Part shown: positions 45,385 through 55,092 of the stretch, in pieces
How the letters are laid out: every line of letters starts with the position of its first letter
How positions within the stretch are numbered: the first letter of the stretch is position 1
Source: Sideroxydans sp.
GTDB lineage: Bacteria; Pseudomonadota; Gammaproteobacteria; Burkholderiales; Gallionellaceae
DNA: 64,000 nt
Assembly (NCBI GenBank): GCA_028687425.1
Contig: JAQUAD010000004.1
Location: forward strand, 1-64,000
Direction of reading: 5' to 3'
Notes under the pieces: model-generated
What the model was told of the DNA's origin: nothing
The model's database searches: none
What the model saw: only the letters and a program-made list of their open reading frames with translations
Made by a program: the position numbers and the translations under genes

Positions 45385-45857
45385 CAGTCGGCCAGCAGCA
45401 GCACCACCGCCTGCGCCGCGATGCCTTCGCCGCGCCCGGTGTAACCGAGCTTCTCGGTGGTGGTGGCCTTCACATTGACGGCGCTCTTTTCCAGGCGCAG
45501 ATCGGCCGCGATGTTCTCTACCATCTGATGGATGTGCGGTGCCATCTTCGGCGCTTGCGCGATGATGGTGGCATCCACGTTAGCCACGCGCCAGCCCGCC
45601 TCGCGCACCAGATGCAGCGTCTCGCGCAGCAGGATACGGCTGTCTATGTTCTTGAATTTCGCATCGGTATCCGCGAAATGTTTGCCGATGTCGCCCAGTG
45701 CCGCCGCGCCCAGCAGGGCATCGCAGACGGCGTGCAGCAGCACATCCGCATCGGAATGTCCGAGCAACCCTTTTTCATACGGGATGTCCACGCCACCGAT
45801 GATGAGTTTGCGATCCGCAACCAGTTGATGGACGTCGAAGCCTTGTCCGATACGCAT
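45384..45857 (-). CDS. ispF: 2-C-methyl-D-erythritol 2,4-cyclodiphosphate synthase
   Basis: A 157-residue enzyme of the MEP isoprenoid pathway. Metal ligands are in GQGFDVHQL (Asp and His) and [14 protein letters not shown] (His). [17 protein letters not shown] and [21 protein letters not shown] are conserved. The ATG at 45857 has AAGGAA within reach; TTG two codons upstream is the alternative. It follows ispD by two bases. Confidence 0.96.
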   Translation of the reverse strand: MRIGQGFDVHQLVADRKLIIGGVDIPYEKGLLGHSDADVLLHAVCDALLGAAALGDIGKHFADTDAKFKNIDSRILLRETLHLVREAGWRVANVDATIIAQAPKMAPHIHQMVENIAADLRLEKSAVNVKATTTEKLGYTGRGEGIAAQAVVLLLAD

Positions 45858-45859
45858 GT

Positions 45860-46540
45860 TCAATTCCTTTTCTGCAGCAGCAGTTCTGCCAGTTCAATGT
45901 CTTGCGGATAGGTCACCTTGAAGTTGCTGCTGTCACTCGCCACCAGCTTCGGTTGCAGCCCCATCGCCTCGATGGCCGAGGCTTCATCGGTGACGCTCGC
46001 GCAACGTGCCAGGGATTCGGCCAACAGTCCGGCGCGGAACATCTGCGGCGTCTGCGCCTGCCACAGGCCTTCGCGCGGTTCGGTATGGGCGATGCGTTGC
46101 TGTGCATCGGCGCGCTTGAGGGTATCCGCCACCGGCACCGCCAGGATGCCGCCGATCGGGTCGTCGCGCAGTTCCGCGATCATGCGCGCCAGCAGGTGTT
46201 GCGTCAGGTTGGGGCGTGCCGCATCGTGCACCAGCACCCAGTCGTCCGGCTCCAGCTCCGAAGCGAGCAGGCCGTTGCAGACGCTCTCGGCACGGGTTAC
46301 ACCGCCGCAATACAGGGGCTGCAGCTTCTCGCCGCAATGCGACCAGTCGTAACGGGCAAAATATTCATCGTCGGGCGCCAGCACCACGAACACCGTCCTG
46401 ATCTGCGGGCAGGCGCACAGGGTGCTGAGTGCATGCCAGATCATGGGATGACCGGCCAGATCGAGATATTGTTTGGGCAGTTCGTGGCCCATACGGGCAC
46501 CGAAACCGGCGGCGGGAACTAATGCATGGAATTCAGACAT
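45860..46540 (-). CDS. ispD: 2-C-methyl-D-erythritol 4-phosphate cytidylyltransferase
   Basis: A 226-residue enzyme making CDP-methylerythritol for isoprenoid synthesis. The nucleotide loop is [20 protein letters not shown]; later motifs are [32 protein letters not shown] and TQTPQMF-like [12 protein letters not shown], with [12 protein letters not shown]. The start at 46540 (MSEFHAL) is chosen over a TTG or ATG 11 codons upstream by family length. It lies 29 bases after the HD-GYP gene. Confidence 0.95.
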   Translation of the reverse strand: MSEFHALVPAAGFGARMGHELPKQYLDLAGHPMIWHALSTLCACPQIRTVFVVLAPDDEYFARYDWSHCGEKLQPLYCGGVTRAESVCNGLLASELEPDDWVLVHDAARPNLTQHLLARMIAELRDDPIGGILAVPVADTLKRADAQQRIAHTEPREGLWQAQTPQMFRAGLLAESLARCASVTDEASAIEAMGLQPKLVASDSSNFKVTYPQDIELAELLLQKRN

Positions 46541-46569
46541 GGGCGCGAGTCTACCAAAGTTCGCGTGAT

Positions 46570-49062
46570 TCAACTGAGCGTGAAGCCATCATCCAATGCT
46601 TGCAGGCAGGCGTCCACCACTTGCTCGTCGTACAAGGTGCCGCGTCCGGCGACGATCTCTTCGCGTGCCGCCTCGATACCCCAGGCAGGACGATATGGAC
46701 GGTGGGTTGCCATCGATTCCACCACATCGGCAACCGCGACGATGCGCGCCTCCAGCGAGATCTCCTCGCCTTTCAGGCCCCGCGGATAGCCCGAACCGTC
46801 GATGCGTTCATGGTGCTGGTGGGCGATGTCCGCCACCGGCCATGGGAAGCGAACTTCCTTGAGGATGTCGTAACCCATGCGTGCATGCTCATGCACGATG
46901 CTCATTTCGATGTCGGTCAGTCGTGCCGGTTTGCTCAGCACTTCTGCCGGGATACCGATCTTGCCGATGTCGTGGATGGTCGCGCCAAGACGGATGCCGC
47001 GCTTGCGATCCTCATCCAGTCCCATCTTTTCGGCGATGGCGCAGGATAGCTCAGCCACCCGGCGCTGATGGCCGGCCGTGTAAGGGTCGCGCAGTTCAAC
47101 CGCCATGGACACAGTATGGATGGTGCCTTCCAGCGCCCGTTCCAGCACTTTCTGCTGCTCGCTCAGGGCTTTTTCCGCGAACATGCTCGCCGTCACGTCC
47201 TGCACGGTCCCCAGCGAGCGCAAGGGTTTGCCTTCTTCATCGAAGGCGGTCTCACATTTTTCCAGCACATATTTGATGCGGCCATCCTTCATCAACAGGC
47301 GGTGATGGATCTGGTAAGCGCTGTGCGCCTTCAGTGAATCGTTGTAAGCCTGGTTCACCTCGTCGCGGTCGTCGGGATGGATGGCATCGAGGAAGGCTTC
47401 ATAGCTCGCGCCGAACTGCTGCCTGTCGATCTCGAAGATGCGGTATATCTCGTCCGACCACTTGAGTTCGTTCGTCACCAGATCGAGCTCCCAATGACCG
47501 AGATGCGCCATGCGTTGCGCTTCGGACAGGCGCAACTGGCTGGCACGCAGCGCTTCCTCCATGGCGACACGGTCCGAGATGTCCACCGAGATACCCAGCA
47601 GGTGGGTCGCCTGTCCCGTTTCGTCGTACAGTCCGATCTTGAAAGTATGCAGCCAGCGCTCGCTGCCGTCTGCGATCTTGATGGGTTCGGCGGGAATCTC
47701 CAGCAGTTTGCGGCTTGCCAGCACATCCCGGTCTTTCCGGGTGAATGAATCCGCCTGCTCCTTGGGGAAGAAGTCATAGTCGTTCTTGCCGAGCAGGTCG
47801 GCACGCTTGTAACCCAGCAAGCGTTCGCCTGCCGAATTGAACAGTTCGAAACGCAGTTCCTTTGCCTCTTTGAGGAACACCATCGCGGGCATGCTTTCGA
47901 CAACAGAACTCAACAACGACTGCGACTGTTTCAGTTGCTGTTTGATCTGCAAGGACTCGCGCATATCGAGGAAGGTCACCACCGACCCTTGTGCACGACC
48001 ATCCAGCAAGACCGGATAGGACCAGTATTCGACAGGAATGACGCTGCCGTCCTTGCACCAGAACACCTCATCTTCCACATGAAATGACTTTCCGTCGCGA
48101 TAGGCATGGGTAGTCGGGCAATCCGCTTGCGCATACCGCGATCCATCCGCATGTGAATGATGGATGAGCTCATGCATGTTCTTGCCCAGCAACTCCGACC
48201 TGTCGGAATAGCCGAGCAGCTTCACACAGCTATCGTTGGCAAAGGTACATGCCCCGTCCATATCGATGCCATAGATGGCATGGGAGATCGAGTTGGTCAG
48301 CAGGGTCACCTGCGCTTCGGCCGTTTCAATCTCGACCAGCGCACGCTGCTGCGTGCGGGCATTGCGCAACAAGCCCAGCAAGCCCAGTACCCAGATCAAG
48401 CCATGCCCACCGGCCAATGCGAACGCATCCCGCGTGTACTCAGCCTGCCGCGCATCGATGGGAATGGAAATACTGACACCGCCGCGAATATCGCCCGCCT
48501 TATCGCCATATTGGGCATGGCATTTCAGGCATGCTTCCTCAGTCACCATCGGCTTCATGTAGCGGTAATAGGTCTTGCCATCCGCCTGCTCGTCGGTCGA
48601 TGCCCATACGCTGTCGCCCCTGGCGAAAGCCTCCAGCGCTTTACGTTCCCAGGCATCCGCCATATTGACCGGGTTGATCGGCTTCAGGCTGGAAATATGT
48701 CCATGCACGAGACTACCGCCATCGATCAGGCCTTCGTGTACCAGACGAACGACATAGGAAGAATTCAACAGGGTCAGACGTTGTCCGCCGGGCGTGGTCA
48801 CGTCCCGCTCCGGCACTGCGTTCAACCATGGACTGGGCTGCACCTTGTCGGTGACCGGCACATAGACGCCGCCGCTGCGTATGACCCAGTTCCGGTATTC
48901 CATATCCATGGCATGGATGGCCGATGCCTCGACATGAAGCGCATTCACATAACTCTTCCAGTGGGAATACAACGCCATTCCGAGCGACAACGCCACAACG
49001 ACGCTCCAGAACAACATCAGGAGGCGCGTACTACTTGTCATCAACATTATCTTGGAAGGCAT
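46570..49062 (-). CDS. Haem-type (CxxCH) sensor PAS-HD-GYP c-di-GMP phosphodiesterase
   Basis: An 830-residue membrane protein. Membrane segment about 12-32, periplasmic Tll0287/DUF3365-like domain to about 205 with the c-type haem motif CLKCH (in [13 protein letters not shown]), second membrane segment, three PAS domains (about 250-610) and a C-terminal HD-GYP domain (about 630-825) with [27 protein letters not shown] and ADVVES. HD-GYP enzymes hydrolyse c-di-GMP; the haem domain suggests redox or gas input. No clear ribosome site, so ATG at codon 6 is also possible. Confidence 0.92.
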   Translation of the reverse strand: MPSKIMLMTSSTRLLMLFWSVVVALSLGMALYSHWKSYVNALHVEASAIHAMDMEYRNWVIRSGGVYVPVTDKVQPSPWLNAVPERDVTTPGGQRLTLLNSSYVVRLVHEGLIDGGSLVHGHISSLKPINPVNMADAWERKALEAFARGDSVWASTDEQADGKTYYRYMKPMVTEEACLKCHAQYGDKAGDIRGGVSISIPIDARQAEYTRDAFALAGGHGLIWVLGLLGLLRNARTQQRALVEIETAEAQVTLLTNSISHAIYGIDMDGACTFANDSCVKLLGYSDRSELLGKNMHELIHHSHADGSRYAQADCPTTHAYRDGKSFHVEDEVFWCKDGSVIPVEYWSYPVLLDGRAQGSVVTFLDMRESLQIKQQLKQSQSLLSSVVESMPAMVFLKEAKELRFELFNSAGERLLGYKRADLLGKNDYDFFPKEQADSFTRKDRDVLASRKLLEIPAEPIKIADGSERWLHTFKIGLYDETGQATHLLGISVDISDRVAMEEALRASQLRLSEAQRMAHLGHWELDLVTNELKWSDEIYRIFEIDRQQFGASYEAFLDAIHPDDRDEVNQAYNDSLKAHSAYQIHHRLLMKDGRIKYVLEKCETAFDEEGKPLRSLGTVQDVTASMFAEKALSEQQKVLERALEGTIHTVSMAVELRDPYTAGHQRRVAELSCAIAEKMGLDEDRKRGIRLGATIHDIGKIGIPAEVLSKPARLTDIEMSIVHEHARMGYDILKEVRFPWPVADIAHQHHERIDGSGYPRGLKGEEISLEARIVAVADVVESMATHRPYRPAWGIEAAREEIVAGRGTLYDEQVVDACLQALDDGFTLS

Positions 49063-49152
49063 GCGAGCAACAGATCCTGTATGGAGCAGAGTTGAATTGA
49101 TGATACAACTTCTGCCTTCGTGGGCATCGTCAATCTGACAGACACACAGGGG

Positions 49153-49158
49153 TATAAT
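49153..49158 (+). promoter_or_regulatory. Promoter -10 of mfd
   Basis: A perfect TATAAT at 49153-49158 lies 27 bases before the chosen mfd ATG. The -35 region (TCAATC at 17 bases) is poor. The element lies inside an upstream extension of the open frame, which argues against the upstream start at 49120. Confidence 0.55.
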
Positions 49159-49185
49159 GCGCGCCCTTTATCGCAGGCTGTTCCC

Positions 49186-52100
49186 ATGTTGTTCGATTCG
49201 AAGCACCCTTCTCCCCGTTACACCCGCCTCGCCGGTTCATCCGATGCGCTCGCGCTGGCCCAGCTCGCGCCGCAGAAGTCGCCGCTGGTGGTGATCGCCG
49301 CCAACGCGCTGGAAGCGCAACGGCTGGTGGAGGAGATCCCGTTCTTCGATCCAACATTGAAAGTGCACCTGCTGCCGGACTGGGAGACCCTGCCCTACGA
49401 CCACTTCTCGCCGCATCAGGACCTGATCTCGGAACGGCTGGCGACGCTGCACAACATCCGCACCTACGGGCAAAAAATCGCCCGCCCCTCACCTCAATCC
49501 TCTCCCGCAAGCGGGCGAGGAGGCGAACGTGAAAATCAATCTTTGGATTCTGGCTGCGACGTGGTCATCGTGCCCATCACCACCGCGCTGTATCCGCTGC
49601 CGCCGGTGAGCTACATGGCGGCCTACACCTTCTTCCTGAACAAGGGCGAGACGCTGGACCTGGACGGCTTCCGCGAACAGATGACGCTGGCCGGTTACAC
49701 CCATGTGCAGCAGGTGCTGTCGCCGGGCGAATACTGCGTGCGCGGCGGCCTGATCGACCTGTTCCCCATGGGCAGCATGCTGCCCTATCGCATCGACCTG
49801 TTCGACGACGAGATCGAGACCATCGCCACCTTCGACGTGGATACGCAGCGCACCTTGTACCCGGTGCCGGAGATACGCCTGCTGCCTGCGCGAGAGTTCC
49901 CGCTGGACGACAAGGGGCAAGCCACCTTCCGCCAGAACTTCCGTGAGCGCTTCGAAGGCGACCCATCCAAGTCGCGCATCTACAAGGATGTGAGTAAGGG
50001 CATCGCTCCTGCCGGTATCGAGTATTACCTGCCGCTGTTCTTCGAGCAGACCGCGACGCTGTTTGACTACCTGCCAGCGAACGCGACGCTGTGCCTGCAC
50101 CACAATGTGGATGAGGCGATCCAGCAATTCACCCAGGACGCCGCCTCGCGCTACAACCTGCTGCGCGGCGACCCGCAGCATCCGCTGCTGGAAACGAAGG
50201 AGCTGTTCCTGAGTGCGGAACAGTTCTTCGTAAAAGCCAAGGACTTCGCGCGACTGGACATCGCGCTCAACGACAGCGGCGCGAACGCCACCACCTGTCC
50301 GACCGCATCCATCCCCAACATCGCCGTAGACCGCCGTGCCGAAGTCCCCACCCAGAAGTTCGCCGACTTCCTGCACAGCTACGATGGCCGCGTTCTACTG
50401 CTGGCCGACAGTCTGGGCCGCCGCGAGATCATGTCCGGCTATCTGCTGGAATACGGACTGGAACCAGTGGTGTGCGAAGACTACGCCAGCTTCATCGCCA
50501 GCAAAGAAAAATTCATGCTCGGCGTAGCCACCGTCGGCAGCGGCTTCATCCTCGACAAGGACAAGCTCGCCATCGTCACCGAGACCGAGCTGTACGCCAC
50601 GCCCACCCGCGCCCGCATCAGCCGCACCGCCAAGAAGAGCAACGTCGAAGGCATGCTGCGCGACCTGTCCGAGCTCAAGCCGGGCGACCCGGTGGTGCAC
50701 GAGCAGCACGGCATCTCGCGCTACCACGGGCTAGTGAACCTCGACATGGGCGAAGGCGAGAACGAGTTCCTGCTGCTGGAATACGCGGACGAAGCCAAGC
50801 TCTACGTGCCGGTGTCGCAACTGCATGTCATCAGCCGCTACAGTGGCGGTGCACCCGAGAGCGCGCCACTGCACAAGCTGGGCAGCGGCGCATGGGACAA
50901 GGCCAAACGCCGCGCCATGCAGCAGGTGCGCGACACCGCCGCCGAGCTGCTCAACCTGTATGCCCAGCGCGCGCTGCGCAAGGGCCATGCGTTCAAGTTC
51001 AACTATCACGACTACGAAGCCTTCGCCGCCGGTTTCGGTTTCGAGGAGACCGCCGACCAGGCGGCCGCCATCGAGGCTGTCATCCTCGACCTGCAATCCG
51101 GCAAGCCGATGGACCGCCTGATCTGCGGCGACGTTGGCTTCGGCAAGACCGAGGTCGCTTTGCGTGCGGCCTTCATCGCCGCGATGGAAGGCAAGCAGGT
51201 CGCGGTGCTGGCACCGACTACGCTGCTGGTCGAACAGCACTTCCAGAACTTCTCCAACCGCTTCGCCGACTTCCCGATCAAGCTGGCCGAACTGTCGCGC
51301 TTCCGTTCCACCAAGGAAACCACGCAAGCGCTGAAGGACCTGGCGGACGGCAGAGTGGACATCGTGGTCGGCACGCACAAGCTGATCCAGAAGGATGTGA
51401 AGTTCCACAATCTGGGCCTGGTCATCCTCGACGAGGAACACCGCTTCGGCGTGCAGCAGAAGGAAAGACTGAAGGCATTGCGCGCCGAAGTGGACGTGCT
51501 CACGCTCACCGCCACCCCCATCCCGCGCACGCTGGCGATGTCGCTGGAAGGCCTGCGCGATTTCTCGGTGATCGCCACTGCGCCGCAGCGCCGCCTGTCC
51601 ATCAAGACCTTCGTCAGCAACTACAGTGCGGGCGTGATCCGCGAAGCCGTGCTGCGCGAACTCAAGCGCGGCGGTCAGGTTTACTTCCTGCACAACGAAG
51701 TCGACACCATGCCCAACATGCTGGAGAAGCTGACCGACCTGTTGCCCGAGGCGCGCATCCGCATGGCGCACGGCCAGATGGGCGAGCGCGAACTGGAAGC
51801 CGTGATGCGCGACTTCACCCACCAGCGCTTCAACGTATTGCTCTGCTCCACCATCATCGAGACCGGCATCGACGTGCCGACTGCCAACACCATCATCATG
51901 AACCGCGCCGACCGTTTCGGCCTCGCGCAGCTGCACCAGTTGCGCGGCCGCGTTGGCCGTTCGCACCACCAGGCCTATGCCTATCTCTTGGTGGACAGCA
52001 AGGACGGCCTCACCGCGCAGGCCAAGAAACGCCTGGAAGCCATCCAGGCCATGGAACAACTCGGCAGCGGTTTCTACCTCGCCATGCACGATCTGGAGAT

Positions 52101-52674
52101 CCGCGGTGCAGGCGAAGTGCTGGGCGAATCACAGAGCGGCGAGATGCAGGAGATCGGTTTCAGCCTCTACAACGACATGCTGAACGCGGCCATCAAGTCG
52201 CTGAAGTCCGGCAAGGAGCCAGACATGGCACACCCGCTGGGCGTGACCACCGAGATCAACCTGCACACCCCTGCCCTGCTGCCCGACGAATACTGCGGCG
52301 ACATCCACCAACGTCTGGTGATCTACAAACGCCTCGCCAACTGCGAAAGCGGCGAAGCGCTGGAAGAGATGCAGCAAGAACTCATCGACCGCTTCGGCCT
52401 GCTGCCCGAACCCGCACAGACCCTGCTAGACAGCCACCGCCTGCGCATCCTCGCCAAACCGCTCGGCATCCAGAAAGTGGACGCCTCAAGCGAGGCCATC
52501 GTCATCCAGTTCGTGCCCGAACCGCCCATAGACCCGATGAAGATCATCACCATGATCCAGAGCAAACGCCACATCAAGATGGCGGGGCAGGACAAGCTGC
52601 GGATCGAATTGAAGTACGGGGATCTGAAGCAGCGGGTGCTGGCGGTGGTGAACTTCTTTAAGGAACTGGTGTAA
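49186..52674 (+). CDS. mfd: Transcription-repair coupling factor Mfd
   Basis: A 1162-residue ATP-dependent translocase that removes stalled RNA polymerase and recruits UvrA. UvrB-like N-terminal part (LPDWETLPYDHFSPHQDLISERL), RNA polymerase-interacting domain (LKPGDPVVHEQHGISRYHGL), helicase motor with Walker A GDVGFGKTEVALRA, motif II LDEEHRFGVQQKE, motif III TLTATPIPRTLAMSL and motif VI LHQLRGRVGRSHHQAYAYL, and the C-terminal TRCF domain. Codons near 49465-49555 are extra compared with the family because of a palindromic repeat. The start at 49186 is after the promoter -10. Confidence 0.96.
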   Translation: MLFDSKHPSPRYTRLAGSSDALALAQLAPQKSPLVVIAANALEAQRLVEEIPFFDPTLKVHLLPDWETLPYDHFSPHQDLISERLATLHNIRTYGQKIARPSPQSSPASGRGGERENQSLDSGCDVVIVPITTALYPLPPVSYMAAYTFFLNKGETLDLDGFREQMTLAGYTHVQQVLSPGEYCVRGGLIDLFPMGSMLPYRIDLFDDEIETIATFDVDTQRTLYPVPEIRLLPAREFPLDDKGQATFRQNFRERFEGDPSKSRIYKDVSKGIAPAGIEYYLPLFFEQTATLFDYLPANATLCLHHNVDEAIQQFTQDAASRYNLLRGDPQHPLLETKELFLSAEQFFVKAKDFARLDIALNDSGANATTCPTASIPNIAVDRRAEVPTQKFADFLHSYDGRVLLLADSLGRREIMSGYLLEYGLEPVVCEDYASFIASKEKFMLGVATVGSGFILDKDKLAIVTETELYATPTRARISRTAKKSNVEGMLRDLSELKPGDPVVHEQHGISRYHGLVNLDMGEGENEFLLLEYADEAKLYVPVSQLHVISRYSGGAPESAPLHKLGSGAWDKAKRRAMQQVRDTAAELLNLYAQRALRKGHAFKFNYHDYEAFAAGFGFEETADQAAAIEAVILDLQSGKPMDRLICGDVGFGKTEVALRAAFIAAMEGKQVAVLAPTTLLVEQHFQNFSNRFADFPIKLAELSRFRSTKETTQALKDLADGRVDIVVGTHKLIQKDVKFHNLGLVILDEEHRFGVQQKERLKALRAEVDVLTLTATPIPRTLAMSLEGLRDFSVIATAPQRRLSIKTFVSNYSAGVIREAVLRELKRGGQVYFLHNEVDTMPNMLEKLTDLLPEARIRMAHGQMGERELEAVMRDFTHQRFNVLLCSTIIETGIDVPTANTIIMNRADRFGLAQLHQLRGRVGRSHHQAYAYLLVDSKDGLTAQAKKRLEAIQAMEQLGSGFYLAMHDLEIRGAGEVLGESQSGEMQEIGFSLYNDMLNAAIKSLKSGKEPDMAHPLGVTTEINLHTPALLPDEYCGDIHQRLVIYKRLANCESGEALEEMQQELIDRFGLLPEPAQTLLDSHRLRILAKPLGIQKVDASSEAIVIQFVPEPPIDPMKIITMIQSKRHIKMAGQDKLRIELKYGDLKQRVLAVVNFFKELV
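49487..49525. repeat. Palindromic repeat inserted in frame in mfd
   Basis: CCTCTCCCGC (49499-49508) and GCGGGCGAGG (49511-49520) pair in nine of ten positions around AA, preceded by a CCCCTCACCTCAA-type lead. It is translated as RPSPQSSPASGRGGE within Mfd, in a stretch where relatives go directly from LHNIRT-like sequence to the DVVIVP strand. The layout matches the dispersed intergenic palindromes of proteobacteria. Confidence 0.75.
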
Positions 52675-52686
52675 CAGGCAGCACGG

Positions 52687-53643
52687 CTAGTTCTTGCCGT
52701 GCTGTTCCCACCAGTCCTTGCGCTGCTTCTTGTTCATGAACGTCCAGGCCAGCAGCCGACTCTTCTTCTGCCCTTGCGCCATCTCGATGGTGCGGCTGTC
52801 CACTGCACCGAAATGCTTCAGCGCACTATAGGCCTGCGGCAAGCTGGCGGATTTCGAAACCAGAGTGGTAAACCACAGGCAGTGCTCGCCGCCGCTCGCG
52901 CTCTCTTCGATCATGCGTGTGATGAAGGCTGCTTCGCCGCCTTCGCAGCACAACTCCAGACTTTGTCCGCCGAAGTTCAGCACCGGTTTCTTGTGCTTGT
53001 TGTGTTCCTTGCCGAGGTTCTGCCATTTGCGTTGCGAGCCTTTGCGCGCGTCGGCGAGCGAGGCGTGGAACGGCGGGTTGCTCAGCGTGAGTGCGAAGTA
53101 TTCGTCGTTGTAGGTGACGCCGGAGAAGATGTCCGCAGTCGAGGGTTGCAAGCGCAGCTCGATCGCGTCGCCCAGCTGGTTGGCATCGACGATGTGCTGC
53201 GCATTGGCCAGCGCGGTCTCGTCCACGTCCGTGCCGACGAAATGCCAACCGTAGCTGGCGTGGCCGATGAGCGGATAGATGCAGTTCGCCCCCACGCCGA
53301 TGTCGAGCACGCGCACCGCGTCTCCGCGCGGTATGTCGCCGCCGTTGCTCTCTGCCAGCAGATCGGCAAGGTAATGGATGTAATCGGCACGGCCGGGAAT
53401 GGGCGGACACAGGTATTGCGCAGGGATGTCCCATTCATCGATCTGGTAATGCAGTTTGAGCAGTGCGCGGTTGAGCGCTTTCACGGCAGCAGGGTCGGTG
53501 AAGTCTATGGATACGCTGCCGTATTTGTTCGGCGACACAAAGGCGGCCAGTTCCGGGCTGCATGCGATGAGTTGTGCGAAGTCGTAACGCTCCCGGTGCA
53601 GGTTGCGCGGGTGCAAAGAAGTTTTGGTTACGGCTGATGTCAT
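52687..53643 (-). CDS. rlmF: 23S rRNA (adenine(1618)-N6)-methyltransferase
   Basis: A 318-residue enzyme that methylates A1618 of 23S rRNA. Signatures: [37 protein letters not shown] motif [24 protein letters not shown], the catalytic NPPF in [15 protein letters not shown], and [19 protein letters not shown] near the end. It is convergent with mfd, with 12 bases between the stops. Confidence 0.95.
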   Translation of the reverse strand: MTSAVTKTSLHPRNLHRERYDFAQLIACSPELAAFVSPNKYGSVSIDFTDPAAVKALNRALLKLHYQIDEWDIPAQYLCPPIPGRADYIHYLADLLAESNGGDIPRGDAVRVLDIGVGANCIYPLIGHASYGWHFVGTDVDETALANAQHIVDANQLGDAIELRLQPSTADIFSGVTYNDEYFALTLSNPPFHASLADARKGSQRKWQNLGKEHNKHKKPVLNFGGQSLELCCEGGEAAFITRMIEESASGGEHCLWFTTLVSKSASLPQAYSALKHFGAVDSRTIEMAQGQKKSRLLAWTFMNKKQRKDWWEQHGKN

Positions 53644-53702
53644 GACAGGAACGGCGAGCGGATACGAAAGTGACGGCGGGCCATTCTATACAACCGGGGA
53701 GA

Positions 53703-53729
53703 TCGCACGCGAGTTTCAGTCGCGTGCGA
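53703..53729. terminator. Perfect 10-base stem-loop after qorB
   Basis: TCGCACGCGA (53703-53712) and TCGCGTGCGA (53720-53729) with a 7-base loop. It lies 14 bases after the qorB stop on the minus strand. There is no T-run, so it could be a terminator aided by Rho or an mRNA end protector. Confidence 0.55.
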
Positions 53730-53742
53730 ACCCCGCGCCTTA

Positions 53743-54591
53743 CTACAGTGCCGCTTTGACCGTCTCTGCCATTGCCGTAGTCGGCCTGCCGATGAGTTTG
53801 CTCAATTGCCTGCCGTCGTCGAACAGCGCGCCTTTGGAGACACCAGTGTCGGAATTTGCCAGCAGTTCAGCGAGGGGCTCCGGCAGACCCGCCCCCAGCA
53901 GCGTCTGCTTGTACTCCGCTTCCGGCAGGTTCACGTAGTGGATGTCTTTGCCGCTCTGCTTTGCAATCTCGGCAGCGAATTCGCTCAGGGTGTAGGCGCT
54001 GTCGCCTGCCAGTTCATACACTTTCCCTGCTTGTTCTTCGCTGGTCAATGCCACGGCGGCCGCTTCTGCATAGTCGACACGCGCGGCGGACGAGACCTTG
54101 CCATTGCCTGCGCAACCGAACACCGACCCCAGTTGCAGCGCACTAGGAATGCCCATCGCGTAGTTCTCGCTATACCAGCCATTGCGCAGCAGCACGACAG
54201 GCACTCCTGCCGCCTTGATGGCAGCCTCCGTTTCGCCGTGCTCGGCCGCGAGACCAAGTACGGAAGTATCGGCATGCAGCACGCTGGTGTAGGCCAGCAG
54301 CTTCACGCCTGTTCGTTTTGCGGCATCGATCACGGCCTGGTGCTGCTTTGCGCGCTTGCCGATCTCGCTGGAAGAGATGAGCAGCACCTTGTCCGCTCCC
54401 TGCAGCGCAGAATCCCAGCTATCGGGCTTGTCGTAATCGGCGTAACGCACCTGCACGCCCAGTGCGGCGAGATCCGCGGCCTTGTCCACGTTGCGCACGG
54501 CGGCAACGATGCTGGATGCGGGAACTTTTTTCAGCAGTGCAGCGATGACGAGATGGCCTAGTTGGCCGGTAGCTCCGGTAATGACGATCAT
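53743..54591 (-). CDS. qorB: NAD(P)H:quinone oxidoreductase QorB-like (NmrA family)
   Basis: A 282-residue atypical short-chain dehydrogenase. N-terminal nucleotide motif VITGATGQLGHLV, then SIVAAVRN, GADKVLLISSSEIG, LRNGWYSENYA and a C-terminal half typical of YtfG/QorB. These enzymes reduce quinones with NADPH and protect against electrophiles. The divergent gene encodes an HxlR regulator of the YtfH type, and this qorB-ytfH pairing is conserved. Confidence 0.9.
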   Translation of the reverse strand: MIVITGATGQLGHLVIAALLKKVPASSIVAAVRNVDKAADLAALGVQVRYADYDKPDSWDSALQGADKVLLISSSEIGKRAKQHQAVIDAAKRTGVKLLAYTSVLHADTSVLGLAAEHGETEAAIKAAGVPVVLLRNGWYSENYAMGIPSALQLGSVFGCAGNGKVSSAARVDYAEAAAVALTSEEQAGKVYELAGDSAYTLSEFAAEIAKQSGKDIHYVNLPEAEYKQTLLGAGLPEPLAELLANSDTGVSKGALFDDGRQLSKLIGRPTTAMAETVKAAL

Positions 54592-54649
54592 GATTTTTCC
54601 TTTCCGCGTTGATTGTTGAAGGTGAACGCAGAATATCCACTACAATAAC

Positions 54650-54671
54650 TTTTCGTAAGTACGTACAAAAA
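54650..54671. promoter_or_regulatory. Candidate HxlR operator in the qorB/hxlR divergent region
   Basis: TTTTCGTA (54650-54657) and TACAAAAA (54664-54671) form an inverted repeat with one mismatch around AGTACG, which itself contains GTACGTAC. A TACAAT (54641-54646) that can serve as -10 for the regulator gene lies directly to the left, with TTGAAG at 19 bases. The repeat overlaps the transcription start region, as expected for autoregulation by an HxlR repressor. Confidence 0.5.
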
Positions 54672-54681
54672 GGTAAGTGCC

Positions 54682-55065
54682 ATGCCGACTATCGCCAGTG
54701 TCAAGCCCGCGTTCCGCCGCGGCGAGGTGTTCTCCACGCAATGTCCATCGCGCGAGATCCTGAATCACGTGACCAGTCGCTGGGGTGTACTGGTGTTGAC
54801 CGCCTTGATGGATGGCACGCATCGCTTCAGCGAGCTACGCCGCAAGATCGACGGCGTGAGCGAGAAGATGCTGGCGCAGACCCTGCAGCAACTCGAAGCG
54901 GACGGCTTCGTCGACCGCGTGTCCTATCCGGTGGTACCGCCGCATGTGGAATATTCTTTGACGCCGTTGGGACAGCAGATAGGTGTGCAGGTGGATGGCT
55001 TGATAGACTGGATAGAAACGAATCTGCCCAAGATCATGAAGGCGCAGCAGAAGCGGCAGGCATGA
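54682..55065 (+). CDS. HxlR-family redox-type transcriptional regulator (YtfH-like)
   Basis: A 127-residue winged-helix regulator. The conserved N-terminal cysteine is in FSTQCPSREIL, the position used for thiol sensing in HypR and QorR. HxlR core: SRWGVLVLTALMDGTHRFSE, LRRKIDGVSEKMLAQTLQQL and VEYSLTPLGQQI. It is divergent from qorB and probably represses it until oxidised by quinones or aldehydes; this is inferred from related systems. Confidence 0.92.
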   Translation: MPTIASVKPAFRRGEVFSTQCPSREILNHVTSRWGVLVLTALMDGTHRFSELRRKIDGVSEKMLAQTLQQLEADGFVDRVSYPVVPPHVEYSLTPLGQQIGVQVDGLIDWIETNLPKIMKAQQKRQA

Positions 55066-55092
55066 GGACGATGCGCGGCAATCACCTTCCCG

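Noticed and set aside
50472..52661. 729-codon open frame overlapping mfd in another frame on the same strand
   Set aside because: Arg/Gly/His-rich out-of-frame product; Mfd helicase motifs fix the real frame.
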